DNA of 64,000 bases, taken from positions 22,872,001 through 22,936,000 of the forward strand of contig CANTUQ010000055.1 in assembly GCA_947683425.1 (NCBI GenBank), given 5' to 3'. A program made the position numbers and the translations under genes. The DNA comes from Excoecaria cochinchinensis. Lineage: Eukaryota > Streptophyta > Magnoliopsida > Malpighiales > Euphorbiaceae. Below, piece after piece: positions 10,365 to 21,984 of this stretch (position 1 is its first letter; every line of letters begins with the position of its first letter). Under the pieces are notes generated by a model that did no database searches, was not told the origin of the DNA, and worked only from the letters and a program-made list of their open reading frames with translations.

Positions 10365-11196
10365 TACACCTCCACTTCTTTGTGGATTAAGTCATTGAGA
10401 ACCTTGGTCGCCATCCTCTGATAAGTCGCTCCTGCATTTTTTAACCCAAAAGGCATAACTCGGTAGGCATATGTCCCCCACTCGGTGATAAAGGCTGTCT
10501 TGATCCGGTCCACTATCTTGTTAAGAATTTGATTGTACCCTGTTTATCCATCCACAAAGCTATACATCATGCAAGCAGCAGCACTATCTACTAGCACATC
10601 AATATGAGGAAGAGGGAAATCATCTTTCGGACAGGCCTTGTTCAGGTCTCGATAGTCAACGCATACTCGAACCTTACCGTCCTTCTTAGCTACAGGAACC
10701 ACATTAGCTAACCATGTTGGGTATTGAACCTCTATCAGGAACTTAGCGTCAATCTGCTTATGGATCTCCTCTTTCACTTTCTGTGCCCACTCTGGCCTAA
10801 GCCTCCGAAGCTTTTGCTTGACTGGTTTAAACTCTGGGTAAGTTGGGATGGCATGTTCGGCAACATCTCGATCTATTCCCTGCATATCCTCATAGGTCCA
10901 GGCAAAGACTTTTTCATATTTTTTTAATATTCTCTCAAATTTTATTCTCTCTTCAGGAGTTATGTCTGATGCTAGCAAAATTTCCTTTGGATTTTCCAAA
11001 GTTCCGAGATTAAATGTGGTTGTACCAGTTGAATTGATATCAAAAATGAATGCATCATGCTTATGATCATGCGAAATGAAATCATCAGAAACATCACACA
11101 AGTAAGCAAAGTTATTCATCTCATTAACATAATCAGAAACATTAACATTGTCCTCAAAGAGTTGTGGTATAAAAAGAGAATCTAAATGACTATCAA
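10365..11196 (-). pseudogene. pol: 5' half of reverse transcriptase, element B
   Basis: Minus-strand reading from 11196 gives the pre-RT linker (F-A-Y-L-C-D-V-S, D-I-T-P-E-E-R), then RT motifs P-T-W-L-A-N-V-V-P-V-A-K-K-D-G-K, R-V-C-V-D-Y-R-D-L-N-K-A-C-P-K-D and P-L-P-H-I-D. A TAA at 10544-10546 follows F-V-D-G. The same frame continues with G-Y-N-Q-I, K-T-A-F-I-T-E-W-G, Y-R-V-M-P-F-G-L-K-N-A-G-A-T-Y-Q-R and H-K-E-V-E-V. It ends inside the Tyr codon where the catalytic Y-V-D-D box should follow. The catalytic Asp pair is therefore separated by element A. The enzyme is not functional. Confidence 0.9.
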
Positions 11197-11596
11197 TGTA
11201 ACACCCCCTTCCCATACGTAGGCGATCCCATCCGAGAAGGAGTGAGATGCCGTATGAGTAAAGGTGTCACCAAGCAAGTACAAAGTATAACATACATTCA
11301 TTCATAACATACGTTCAGAAAATACAGAATAATTAAAAACTTTACATGCAGAAAGCAAAAGCTGATCATGCATTACTATAATAAACTATTACAATAATGA
11401 TCTGATCAACTAGCTAAAACAAAATAATATTACATATACAAAATATAGATACAAAAGCGGAAGCAAAAACAAAACTGATACAGAGAGTTCTATACAAAAA
11501 GAATTATCACAAATAAAAAACTGAGCCCTACACTAAAACCCCTCTGTGTTGGCTTGATGACGGCGACTCCCTCAAAGCAAAACTCCTTCCGCACCT

Positions 11597-11681
11597 GCAC
11601 GGGTAAAAACACCGTGCTAAGCGAAAAACGCTTAGTGGGGAAATACACATAAATAATGGACGGCCATTCACAATGGTCGTC
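11597..11681 (-). other. Three-hairpin cassette in LTR C
   Basis: Read on the + strand: GCACGG/CCGTGC (11597-11617), CTAAGCG/CGCTTAG (11617-11635) and GACGGCCATT/AATGGTCGTC (11659-11681, one wobble). It ends 400 bp from the LTR 3' end, the same place as in the other chromovirus-type LTRs here. Confidence 0.8.
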
Positions 11682-12359
11682 AAGACATAACACATTCACA
11701 ATGGCAGAATGCAAAGGCTATAACATAATCCATACCAACATGCTCATGTAATAAAGCCATACAATCAGTATTTCATAATCATATTCATTCAGAAATAATC
11801 CAAAATACAATACATTGATATACTCATTCAGATAATCCTTTTATAGCCAAATCAGATCAAGCAGTTCAAATAAACATTTAAAGAACACCTGCTGACTCTA
11901 GATAGTGGATAACGAGTGTACAGACAGTACTTTTCGGGTACGAGCCGATTACAGATAGTACGTTATGGGTACGAATCGATTAAACCATTATACTTTAATT
12001 TTCACAGATATTTTCAAAAGGGACCTTAAACAAGATCCAATACAGAAAAGGGTTCGCGAGGAACCAAACGGGGACCTGATCGGGGTCCAAACAGAACTAT
12101 GGGCTGCAGCAACAGACTCTATTAGGCATGCCTAACTATCCACTTACTCGACTCTAGCAGGTTATGCGACATTAAAATCACATTTCAGAGTACGGAACAT
12201 AATTCATCAGAAAATCATGGTATTACGCATATCCAAGCATCAACCAGTAAGACATGCATCATACAACAGTAAAGTCCATTCAGAAGAAATACCAAATTCA
12301 TTTCTGAGTTAAAAACAAGGAAATTTCAGAAAAATGAGCTGAACTGAGAAACGGGCGAG

Positions 12360-12735
12360 ATTGGCTGGTCACGAGGCGTGACTGGCCTTCCCAACAGGCA
12401 GGTCACGCAACGTGACCGAGGGTCACGCGACGTGACTTGCTTGTTCCTCGCCGATCACGTTGCGTGATCTTCGCAAATCACGCAACACCCTCGCAGGTCA
12501 CGGCGTGACTGGACGTCACGTCTCGTGACGTGCTACTCCCTCGCAGATCACGTTGCATGATCTTGCAGATCACGCCTCGTCTTCGCAGGTCGCACGACGT
12601 GACCGAGGGTCACGTCCCGTGACTTGCTTGTTCTTCAGCTGGTCACGCGACTGGCTTCTCAGCAGGCAGATCACGACGTGACCGAGGGTCACGTCTCGTG
12701 ACTTGCCTTCTTTCGTAGCGAGTCACGCGACCAGG
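12360..12735 (-). repeat. GTCACG dyad array in LTR C
   Basis: About a dozen copies of a dyad with GTCACG and CGTGAC arms (for example TCACGCGACGTGA and GTCACGTCTCGTGAC) with variable centres, separated by short spacers. It lies about 910-1285 bp from the LTR start, the same position as in LTR E and LTR H. Confidence 0.85.
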
Positions 12736-13644
12736 AGAACTTCAACAGTACTTCGATTTTCCAGAATTTCCAGAACAAAGAATTCAATCCCAATTTGTTT
12801 TAAAACCATACAAATCTGTTTTTACCTTCCAGAAATCATCTCAAACAATATAGGCAACAATTATACAACTCAATTCATCCAATAATTAACCAAATCAAAT
12901 CAAGAACATATGCATTCAAACTTACAAGAACATAAACCCTAGAATTTTACAGTAAATTCAAAATCACACAATTTCACAAATAAACACTCCCAAACCTGGA
13001 TTCTAAGCTTCTAACACTTAGTCCCACTGCTCCCAGCAACCTCTTTGCCTTTGGGATCGCGTGGAGCCTCAGCTAGAACACAAACACAGTAATGAACATC
13101 AACATGCAACCCTAAATTAAAACTCAACCTAAAGAAGAAGATGAAGAATTATAGCAAGATAAAGACAAGGATATGCACTTACCAAGCTAGGGAATGCCAA
13201 GAGAGATTAACTTCACCAATAAAATCTTGAATCTACACACAAGAGCCCTTAGGAAAAAGGAAAGGAAAAGAAGAAGACCAGTAAAGAAAGAACGTGAATC
13301 TACCAATTCCTTTTCTTTCTTTCCTTTTTCTTTTTCTTTTCTTTACCCTAAGTAAGTGTCCATTTCTTATTGGTGGAGTTAACCACTCACACTTAAATTC
13401 CACATACATCACACACACCTAATGCACTTATAATTAAAGTACCCTACAATGGCATAAACACACACACCCCAGTATTTCTCACTTAATAAACACACTAATG
13501 CCATGTATGTACCCCCATAATAATAAAACCCAAAAACATACATTTTACTAAAATACCCTTATGAAATGCTGAACACATGCGAATGCTTACACATACAGAC
13601 AGACAGACAGGCTCATTCTACTAGGGGGCAAACGGGGTGTGACA

Positions 13645-16536
13645 ATCAACTTCAGTCAACGCCGATGCTGCAGCTGACTGTGCTTTGGCTTCCTGGCTTG
13701 GTGAAATCTTGAGATCTTCACTCTTCAGCTCTGGTTCCACTATCTTCTCCTTCCCCTTAAGTCTGGTGGCTAACAGATTATCAGTTACAATCTCTTCGGA
13801 TTCACCTCTATCCCAGATGCTGCATTGGGTCATAATCTCCTCATCCCAAAAGTTCTCTACAGCTTTAACAACTCTGATTTCCCAATCAAAGACATCATTG
13901 AAAATTTCAAAACCCGATGTAATCTTCCCATCTACCCACTGCGGCTCTTCTTCTCCGGTGTAAGCACAAACCGATGATGATGGCACAAAGCTCTCCGAAA
14001 TATGGGGAATCTTCCCTGACACTTTCTTCTTACCATACTTTCCTTTGTAGCCCAACCCCTTTCGATCTTTTTGACCACGTGTAGTGATAGCATCCTGCAG
14101 TCCTTGTGACTCTTTTCCCAAACCAGCCCCTGGGAGGAAGTGCATCTTTTTCAACATATTCACCACTTGAGGGCTACCTTCTAAGCTTTGCTCTTCTTCG
14201 ATCACTGATACATGAAAGCCACTGAATGGCTGATTAGAGATCTCCAAAGCAGACACTTGGTTCTCTCTTGCTGCTTTAATGGTCACTACCTCTCCTTCAT
14301 GAGGTATCTTAATTATCTGGTGTAAGGTAGATGGCACTCCTCCTAACTTATGGAACCACGGTCTTCCAAGCAGAGCTGAGAAGTTTGTTGGGATCGGTAG
14401 AACCACAAAATCCATTTCTGTCTCAATAGGCCCCGTTTTTACCAATGCTTTGAAAGTTCCCAATGCTTGCCTCCTAGAATTGTCGTAGGCAGTGATGGTC
14501 AGGTCAGATTTACTTAACATACTCTCATCCATCCCGAAGGCCTGAAGCGCTACCAAAGGGCAAACATTTATTGATGACCCGTCATCAACCATGACGCAAG
14601 CGGTGTGTTTACCATTGATCTGTGCCTTGATGTACAAAGGTCGGTTGTGGTTGCGACCCTCTGTTGGTAAGTCTGCATCAGAAAAAACTAACTTCTCCCC
14701 GGATCCCCCCTTTACAAGGTCTAAAAGCTCGGATGGAGAGATTGTAGTTGCTACGGTGGATACACTCAATGCTTCAACTAACTTCTGTCGGTGAGAGGGG
14801 GACTGTCTCAAGAGGTCCCAAATAGATATCTGAGCCGTGGTCTTTTTTAATTGCTTCAATATTGAATTTTCTTCCGGCACCTTCTCTGCGATTGCTTGTG
14901 CTGGGTCCTGCTGCTTCTCGGCTTCTGGAATGACCCTCCCACTTCTTGTTACTGCTTCTACTCTTTCTTCTTCCTCTGAATCCCACGGATCCGTAAACTC
15001 TCCATTTTTCTCATCTTCATCATCTCCACTCTCACTAGTGGACCAACAGTCTATTGCTGCCACGGAAACCCCTTCTTCATCCACTGCAGGGCGAGTAATA
15101 GCGACATACTCATTTCCATATAGGTCTTGCATCACATACCATTCTGATAGGCTCGATCCAATCATAAAGACTGGAGGTGGCACTGTATTATAACCGGACT
15201 TCTTCTTGCTTTCCCTCTGCTCAGGATCGGTGATCTGCTTGTTGTCAATTAGATCTTGGACCCGATGTCTTAGTGTTATACAATCATCCGTCAAATGCCC
15301 GGTATGTTGGTGGAATGCGCAGTATTCATTCTCTTTGTGCCCTGGCTGTCCTTGGGTCTTGGCCGGCCTAGGTGATAGGGGCCGCAGTTTTCCTTCTTTT
15401 ATTAGCCTCTTCAGTACCCATGATAAAGGCCTACCCAAGTTGGAGAAATACCTCTGATTTACCTCGGTTGCAGACACCTCGGCAGTCTTCCCAACTCTGT
15501 TACCACTGCTGGAACTTGCTGGCTTGGCTGTCCCTTGATTGCTGTATCCCTTCCTGGCATAGGACTCGTTGTTTGCCCTCTTGGCTAAATATTCTCCCTC
15601 TGCTTCTATGGCGATATCCTTCAGGGATTCCCAGTCTTTCAGTCCCTTCATTTTCAATCCATCTCACAAGTAGGGACTGGCATTTCGAATGAACAGCCGG
15701 ATCTGATTAGAAGTGTTCGGTTTGCGTTTCATCTCCATAACCCAGTTTCTCCACCGAGTAAGGTACTCGTGGAAGGACTCCCCAGCCTTCTGTTGTAGCA
15801 ACTCAAGATCTTTCAAAGTGACCTCCATCCGGGTACTGCAATCGTACTGCTTAAGGAACTCTTCGGTTAGCAAGTCCCAATCCTCCTTGGACCTCCTCTC
15901 AAGCCCATGGTACCAATCAATAGCAGCTCCTGTGAGACTCAAGCAGAAATACTCTATCTTTTGCTTTCTTGTTAAGGACGTTCCCTTCATGACCAGCGAG
16001 TATTGCTTGATGTGTGCGGCAGGATCAGAGGTGCCATCAAATTTGGGAATATCCGGCATCTTAAAATTCTGGGGAATCAGGTCATCCCCATCTAGCTCTC
16101 GGTCTTCCGGGTTCATTCCTTTTCCCATGGTCATCATCCTTGCCATGGCCTCAAATCTCTCTTCCATTTTCCTCCACATTGCCTCATCCAGTTTCGGTGA
16201 CTTCTCTTTAGCTACTGTATGCTCCTCTAGCTCATCTCCCCCAAACTCAGCTTCAGACCTGGGGCCCTCTCTGCGCTCAATAGGTGCAGGCACTCTTTGC
16301 TCAACAACAGGTGGGTCAACCACTGGTTGGTTAACTGTAGCAGGACGCTCTTCTCTTACAACCCCTTGTTCAGCTGATACTCGGATAGGGGCAGCAGCAG
16401 CTTGTTGCCCAGCTATTGTGGTGGCAAGATTGCCCATCATTACAATTATGCGGGCTTCAAATTCCTCCATCCTCTTTCCTACCTCCTCAGCAATTATTGC
16501 CCGGGTTGTATCAGACTCATTTGATGGATTAGCCAT
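13645..16536 (-). pseudogene. gag-pro: Gag-protease polyprotein of element B, with G-patch
   Basis: The start at 16536 (M-A-N-P-S) matches A's gag start; an upstream in-frame extension to 16851 is leader. One frame runs to the solo LTR, broken only by TGA at 15664-15666 (fits CGA to TGA). Domains: gag core near 16080-15680 (P-K-F-D-G-T-S-D-P, D-W-Y-H-G-L), knuckle C-x2-H-x4-H-x4-C at about 15335-15290, and aspartic protease near 14620-14330 with V-M-V-D-D-G-S-S-I-N-V and L-L-G-R-P-W-F. The G-patch near 14165-14045 contains F-L-P-G-A-G-L-G-K and G-L-G-Y-K-G-K. The protease active site reads D-D-G-S rather than the classical D-T/S-G, a variant also seen in plant Tat-like elements. The frame formerly continued into RT. 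Confidence 0.88.
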
Positions 16537-17460
16537 GCTTACTTCTGTTGATGATTCGAGAGAAAACCCCACACTATTTTCTGAGATTGAATCTGAACTC
16601 TGATCCAACACTAACTCTGTTAACCCCAAAAGCGGCGTCCTTCTTAACCGTTCGTCGGGACCTCTAGACCACCCAGGAGAATCTATGATGGCTGAAATGC
16701 AAAAATTGTTAAGATGGTGCATGATTAAACTGCAATGCATGCTCGTGCTGATGCAACATAGACAAACACATGCAAGCAGATAGATCCTTCCAACCTTATA
16801 TCTCCCACACACGTGGTAGTGCGGTCTCTTTCCTAGGTGGGCTTGATCCATGGATTAACGTGGAACCCAATGGACACGTATGGTGCGCGGTAAAAAACCG
16901 ACAGCATAATACTCCTATACTAATGTACAAGCGGATGGATAGTGATCGTCATGTATTTAGACGTTCCACAAATTTCGACATGGCCCTACCGGGGCATGGA
17001 AGCCTTTGGCTAGGTTACCAAGCGAGACATCTGGACTCACCCAATACATGAGGATCCATACAGCAAGCATGGAATTAGGGTTCATATCACTTGTGGAAAG
17101 TAGCTATGGCCATTATATGAGCTTTGGACAAGGGAGATGTTACTTTAAGGCTACCCAAGCATGATCCCTGCCGACAGGTCTATCTCATCACGACCATAGC
17201 GACCGATCGGGTCATCATTTTGATATACCATTAAGGTACGTGGCTTGGGCTGGTGATTATCCTTAACACTTCCCCAAATTGAGTGAAAATGAGGAGGTGC
17301 TTCAGGAACGCACCGGGGCTAAAAGAGGGACCAAACTAGCGTATTCTAAGGCTCTAATGATATGCAAATGCAAATTTGAGAGAAGGTGAATTTATGAATT
17401 AAATTTTAATCATAAATGTTAAAAGAGGAATTTTCGAATCGAAATCTCGAACCATAAACG
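16537..17460 (-). other. Untranslated leader of element B
   Basis: About 920 bp between primer site and gag start, homologous to the leaders of A and M. No conserved ORF. The leader contains the same GGGAAGTGTTAAGGATAATC block as A (about 90-110) on the opposite strand. Confidence 0.7.
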
Positions 17461-17479
17461 TCCCTAATGGAGTCACCAC
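17461..17479 (-). other. Primer-binding site of element B (tRNA-Arg type, decayed)
   Basis: Minus-strand GTGGTGACTCCATTAGGGA directly follows the LTR end. It resembles TGGCGACTCCGCTGGGGA, the complement of the 3' end of tRNA-Arg used by Tat/Ogre elements. Most differences are C-to-T or G-to-A transitions. Confidence 0.7.
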
Positions 17480-20169
17480 TGTGACGCACGCCGGATCCTG
17501 AATGCCGCCCTTTCGGACCGCCCGCACGTGGGCGATCGGGGCATTTGTGGGTCCGTTGACAGCTTGCGATAAATCGTAAGTGCGTCTATGTTGGGCAACA
17601 AGGAGGTATCATGGAGTCGCCACCCAATAAAACATTGGGAAAGTTACTCTTGCCTCGGAGAGCCTAAGACTGCGCTTGGTATCCATTTTGGGCCAGCCAG
17701 AGGGGTCTTGGAAGGTAAACCTCTCGCCCTAAGGAGACTAGGATTAGTGCTAAAGTCTCGTGGCACAAAAAGGTGTCTTGGAGGGTAGACCTCTAGCCTC
17801 TTTGAGCCCAAAGACCAGAGCTGGGTCTGGGATTTCTCATCTATTTCTACCTCGATTGTTTTATGACCAAATTTTAAATATCATTGATTCATTCTCTCTC
17901 CACACGATGCAATTGATTAAAGGCGCAATCATTCATATCAAAAGCGGTAAATGTAAGCAAAATCCAAAATAAAGCATTCAAAAACAAATTACAATAACAC
18001 TAGGAGCGGAATACAACTCCCTTTTATAAAAGTGAAATGCATGCATAAAATGGGTTATTCATTAATAGTGAGAACATTGGTCTTCGCATGCATATTTATT
18101 ATGAAACAGTTTTAATGTGATGATTTATTTGGGTATGAAAAACTAGGACATTGGTCCCCCTTTATTTAGAAAAAAAATGTCAAGTTAATTAATAAAAATA
18201 TTTTTGTGATTTTCTTTCTAGCGAGCTTAAATAAATAATTTTACAAGAAAATTATATGAAAAAATTAAATAAAATATTACAAATAAAGAAAATAAATATA
18301 TGAACCAAATGACCCTTTTTGCACCTCCCGATGTGCTCGCAAAAATGCCCAAGCGAAAAATGAGTTTAGGCATAAAAACAAAATACAAATAAAATAATGT
18401 TAGTAATTAAATCAATTAAACATACAAAATAATGAATAACAAATTAAAATAAAATAAGATGATATGAAAAGAATGATAATGGAATCAAAAATATTAACAA
18501 ACCAAAATAAAATGAGAAACATGGATTATATGTGATAAATGATTAAATGATGTGATGAAAATAAAATAAAACATGTTAATTAATTAGTACATGAAAATAT
18601 ACACGTGATGAAAATAATGATGATAAGTGAAAAAATAATAAATAAATAAATCATAATAAATCAATCATGTAACAATGATAAAAAGAATAATAAAAATTAG
18701 TAAACAAAAGAATGATGAAAATAATAATGATATATAACAAGGTTAATTGATGTGTTCATGATTAATACAAATTATTTACATGGCAAAAAGATTAATTTAA
18801 ATTAATTAATTATTTGCATGTTAAAAATAATGAGGAATCAAAATAAAATCATTTACATGTTAGGAATTAAAAAAACAATATTCACATGAATAAAAATCAA
18901 ATCATATATAAACAATTAAATGGAACAAATATAAGATCAATACAACAAATGAATAGATGAAAACAATAAATAAATCAATAAAACAATGAAATATACACGA
19001 ATAAATTAAATAAAAATAAAATAGAAATTGAAATTGAGCCTAGAATATTTACCCTCAGAGTATTGGATTTGATGAAGGAAAAGTGATGATTTTTCGGAAA
19101 ATTGCTTGAAAGAATAATTTTAGCAATAAAATTAATTCTCTTTGTTTATGGAGAAAAACAAAGGAATTGATTTGTATGCTTAAGATTAAAAAGAAATTGA
19201 TGTCAAAATGATGATTAATTTCTTGTGTTTATGGAGGAAAAACAAAGAAATTAATTGGAATAATTAACAATTGAAAATTAATCTTTCAATTTCAATTAAA
19301 CCTTTTTCATTCAAAAAGAAATCTCAAAATCTTTAGAAGAAAAATCAAAGAGGAAGAGAAATTCTGATGTAAAAAATAGTAGTAGTGGCTCCCCTTTTTT
19401 GATTCATCATAAAGTATTTAAAGAATAGAAAATGTTGCCCTAATTTAATTAAGGAAAACAAACCTAATTTTATTCAAATTCCTTTATTTTTGGGGATAAA
19501 ATCAAGTTTTATTAATTAATAATCTATAAAAAATATTTTGGAATTTTATTTGAAGTCAAAAACCCTTAATTTTGGGATAAAAACGGATTTTTGGGTGAAA
19601 AAATCGGAAAAATAGCTGAAAAATGGGAAAATAGGGTATCAGACCCTGTACCGACGGCCAGGAAGCCGTCGCTATAGAAGGGCGCCGCCCGTCGCTATAG
19701 AGCGACAGGGACTCACGCGGCGAGGCGCTCGAAATCCGCGCGCAGAGGCGCGGAAATCGCGCGCCTCAGCGCACGGTGCGGCGCGCAGCGCGCAACGCTG
19801 CGCGTCACTCTTTAGCGACGCGCGGCATTGGCGACGCTGCGCATCGCCAAATCGCGCCCAGCGCGCTGGGCGCATGGGCGTCTGTGTGCTGGGCGCCTGG
19901 CGCCTGCGAGCTGGGCGCCAGCGCGCTGCCGCGCCCGACACTCGCGGTGCAAAAATTTTTTTTATTTTTTTCTATTTTTTTAAATTTTAAATTGACTAAA
20001 AACATCATAATTTTAAGCCCCCATTTTTCAAAATTAATTTTTTAAATATTTTTTACTCTAAAATGCAAATTTGACGAGAAAACCATCACTTTTAACCTTT
20101 TAAGCCTGTGAAGGCAATTATCATCATTGGGTAATCCTGATCAAGGCTACTCGGGACCCGGTGTCTACA
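17480..20169 (-). repeat. 5' LTR of element B (2690 bp)
   Basis: In sense (minus) orientation it starts TGTAGACACCGGGTCCCGAG at 20169 and ends GGCGTGCGTCACA at 17480, next to the primer site. It is AT-rich except for a GC-rich block at 19640-19945. It is inserted into LTR D; GTTTG (20170-20174) is the predicted target duplication. Confidence 0.88.
19640..19945 (-). repeat. GC-rich dyad block in LTR B
   Basis: About 300 bp of very GC-rich sequence in an AT-rich LTR, packed with short inverted repeats such as GACGGC/GCCGTC, GTCGCT/AGCGAC and many GCGC-type palindromes. It lies about 225-530 bp from the LTR start, upstream of any plausible TATA, so it would be in U3. Arg/Ala-rich frames on both strands are composition artefacts. 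Confidence 0.7.
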
Positions 20170-20704
20170 GTTTGGAAAGCCATAAATGAGCAAGTAAATA
20201 TCAAAAGACGATAAATTACAATAATACAAGGAGCGGAATACAACTCCCTTTATAAAGGTGCGATACATACACAAATCGGGGCATCGTTTGTTTTGAGGAC
20301 TTTGGTCCTCGCATGCATCATTATCAAAATTGGATATTTTTGTTCGTAATGATTTTTATTGGATAAAAAATGGGGCGTTGGACCCCTATGCCTTTGTGTA
20401 AACCTCATTTTATTGAATATAAAACATTGAGTCATTTTTATACATTAACAAGATATGAAAAGAGTACATCCATATACATAGAATAATCAATGAATAACAA
20501 ATGAAGGAAATAATCAAAAGGGTTAGGAAACTAAACCGGACGAAAATACTCCGAATACGGCAGGTAGCCACTCAAGCTCGGGATAGTCCAAGAGAATCAA
20601 TATACACTCATAGAAAGTTAGAAGATGTCAATATACATACAATCAATGTGTGGGAATCCAAAGGTACTTGAAAAAAATAAAAAATCGTTTGAAAGGGAAG
20701 AGAC

Positions 20705-20850
20705 AGACCCACCGACGGCCTCTTTCAAGTGACCGATGGGCGTCAGTCAAGATGACCGACATGTCCGTCTGTCACTCAAAAAGTGGGCGTCTGTAGATGA
20801 GGTGACCGACGGGCGTCGGTGATAGAGATGACCCGTCGGTCACCACTGTC
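20705..20850 (-). repeat. GACCGACGGGCGTCGGT dyads in LTR D, distal cluster
   Basis: About five copies of ACCGAyGGGCGTC-type dyads within 145 bp, including one perfect ACCGACG-GG-CGTCGGT at 20805-20820. About 920-1065 bp from the LTR start. Confidence 0.8.
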
Positions 20851-21327
20851 TCCGAAAAAATAGAAAGAGAAAAATTCCTTTTAAGGCCAAAAGGAGATTT
20901 TACAATAAAATCAAGTAATGAGAGTCAAAATAAAGAAAAGTAATGACAAAATTGGAAGAATTAACAAATAAAGAATAAATATGAAATGATATGGAGAAGG
21001 AATCCGGAATATTTACCCTCAGATAATCGTTTTGGGTGAAATTCTTGTGTTGATTAGAGCCCCGCGTGTTCCACGAAAAGCAAGATGAAGGATTGAAAAG
21101 AGGAAATCAGATTACTTCCTTCTGAAATCTTCGAAGTATTGCTTTTGGAATCAAAATCTAAAGGAAAACTAATTGGTCTTTAGTCCCTTTGGATGGATTT
21201 GATCCTCTTTTGAAATAAATTTCTTTATGAAAAGTGTTTGCTGGAAGAGAGAGAAAATATACTTAAATTTTGGCAGAGTTTCCCCTCTTGAAAATTTTTG
21301 AAACCCTTTTCTATTGAAAATCCGGAG

Positions 21328-21335
21328 CTTTTATA
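21328..21335 (-). promoter_or_regulatory. TATA box in LTR D
   Basis: Minus-strand TATAAAAG, 434 bp from the LTR start, directly downstream (in sense) of the proximal dyad cluster. Confidence 0.6.
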
Positions 21336-21345
21336 AGCCAGAAAC

Positions 21346-21560
21346 GACCGACGGGCGTCGGTGCATGGGGGCGGGCGTCGGAAGAATCCTTCTGACACAA
21401 GGATTCGTTTGACGGCCCTGCTTCATCCACCGACGGGCATCGGAAAGGTTGCGTGCTCCGGGAAACCAGGCGGCGTTCTGACAGGGGCGGTGACTTTCCG
21501 ACGGGCGTCGAAAAATACCTCAAGGCGTCGGTGACACCAAGCGACGGGCTTACTTCACAG
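21346..21560 (-). repeat. GACCGACGGGCGTCGGT dyads in LTR D, proximal cluster
   Basis: Six or so GACGGGCGTC-type copies, some forming complete ACCGACG-GG-CGTCGGT dyads (21346-21361), just upstream of the TATA box in the sense direction. Confidence 0.8.
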
Positions 21561-21770
21561 ACGGGCTGGCCGTCTGTGGAGGAAAAAAAGCCTTTTGACT
21601 CGAAAAAACCCTCTGTTTTCCCCCCTCCGCCTACGAAAGGTAAGAAGACTCGCTTCTCATGAAACGCGGGACTAAAATCCTCAAATCCAAACCATTTATA
21701 CAGGCTAGGATATTGATTTCATCATAGGGTAACCTCTGATCCGGACCACTCCGGGAGACGGTGCTTACAA

Positions 21771-21868
21771 TATGTTTTGCTTTGTATCTGTTTGGTGGCA
21801 CCTTTGCTCATACGGCATCTCACTCCTAATCGGATGGGATCGCCTATGTATGGGTAGGGGGTGTTACA
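21771..21868 (+). repeat. 3' end of the 5' LTR of element E
   Basis: Nearly identical to 28991-29088 of the 3' LTR (one clear difference: CCTATGTATGG here, CCTACGTATGG there, a C/T transition). Ends GGGGTGTTACA. The left limit is the insertion of LTR D. Confidence 0.92.
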
Positions 21869-21873
21869 GTTTT

Positions 21874-21885
21874 TGGTATCAGAGC
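21874..21885 (+). other. Primer-binding site of element E (initiator tRNA-Met)
   Basis: TGGTATCAGAGC, complementary to the 3' end of initiator tRNA-Met, a few bases after the LTR end; the usual primer of chromoviruses. Confidence 0.92.
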
Positions 21886-21984
21886 TCCGGTTTAGGCATT
21901 TCTGGGTGTTGTTGTGTTGATTTGCTTAGATGTGTATGTGTCTAGATCTGTGTTGGCTGATGCAGTTATTTCTTGTTTGCTTAG

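Larger units (their letters stand above)
11197..13644 (-). mobile_element. Solo LTR C (chromovirus type, 2448 bp) in element B
   Basis: Bounded by TGTAACACCCCC at the left and GGGGTGTGACA at the right (sense is the minus strand), with a perfect 5-bp target duplication ATCAA at 11192-11196 and 13645-13649. No internal region is present, so it is a solo LTR left by LTR-LTR recombination. It is closely related to the 3' LTR of element E: both begin (TG/TA)TCACACCCCGTTTGCCCCC and carry the same hairpins and GTCACG dyads. It separates B's protease from its RT. Confidence 0.93.
10365..20169 (-). mobile_element. Element B: Tat-type Ty3/gypsy retrotransposon, 3' part off-window
   Basis: On the minus strand the order is 5' LTR (17480-20169), primer site, leader, gag-protease-G-patch, then RT, which stops abruptly at 10365 where element A is inserted. 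Solo LTR C splits the protease-RT linker. The rest of RT, RNase H, integrase and the 3' LTR should lie left of the window beyond element A. The 5' LTR start (TGTAGACACC) abuts LTR D at 20170, so B is inserted in D. Its coding region has only two in-frame stops within the window, so B is relatively young. Confidence 0.85.
20170..21769 (-). repeat. Partial LTR D (Tat type), 5' 1.6 kb
   Basis: The sense strand is minus. The LTR start TGTAAGCACCGTCTCCCGG lies at 21769 and abuts element E's LTR at 21771. The sequence runs left until cut by element B at 20170. The interior resembles LTR B, for example GGAGCGGAATACAACTCCCT at about 20229. The remainder of D should lie beyond B, off-window. Confidence 0.75.

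Noticed and set aside
19672..20045. Ala/Arg-rich frames on both strands
   Set aside because: By-product of the GC island in LTR B.
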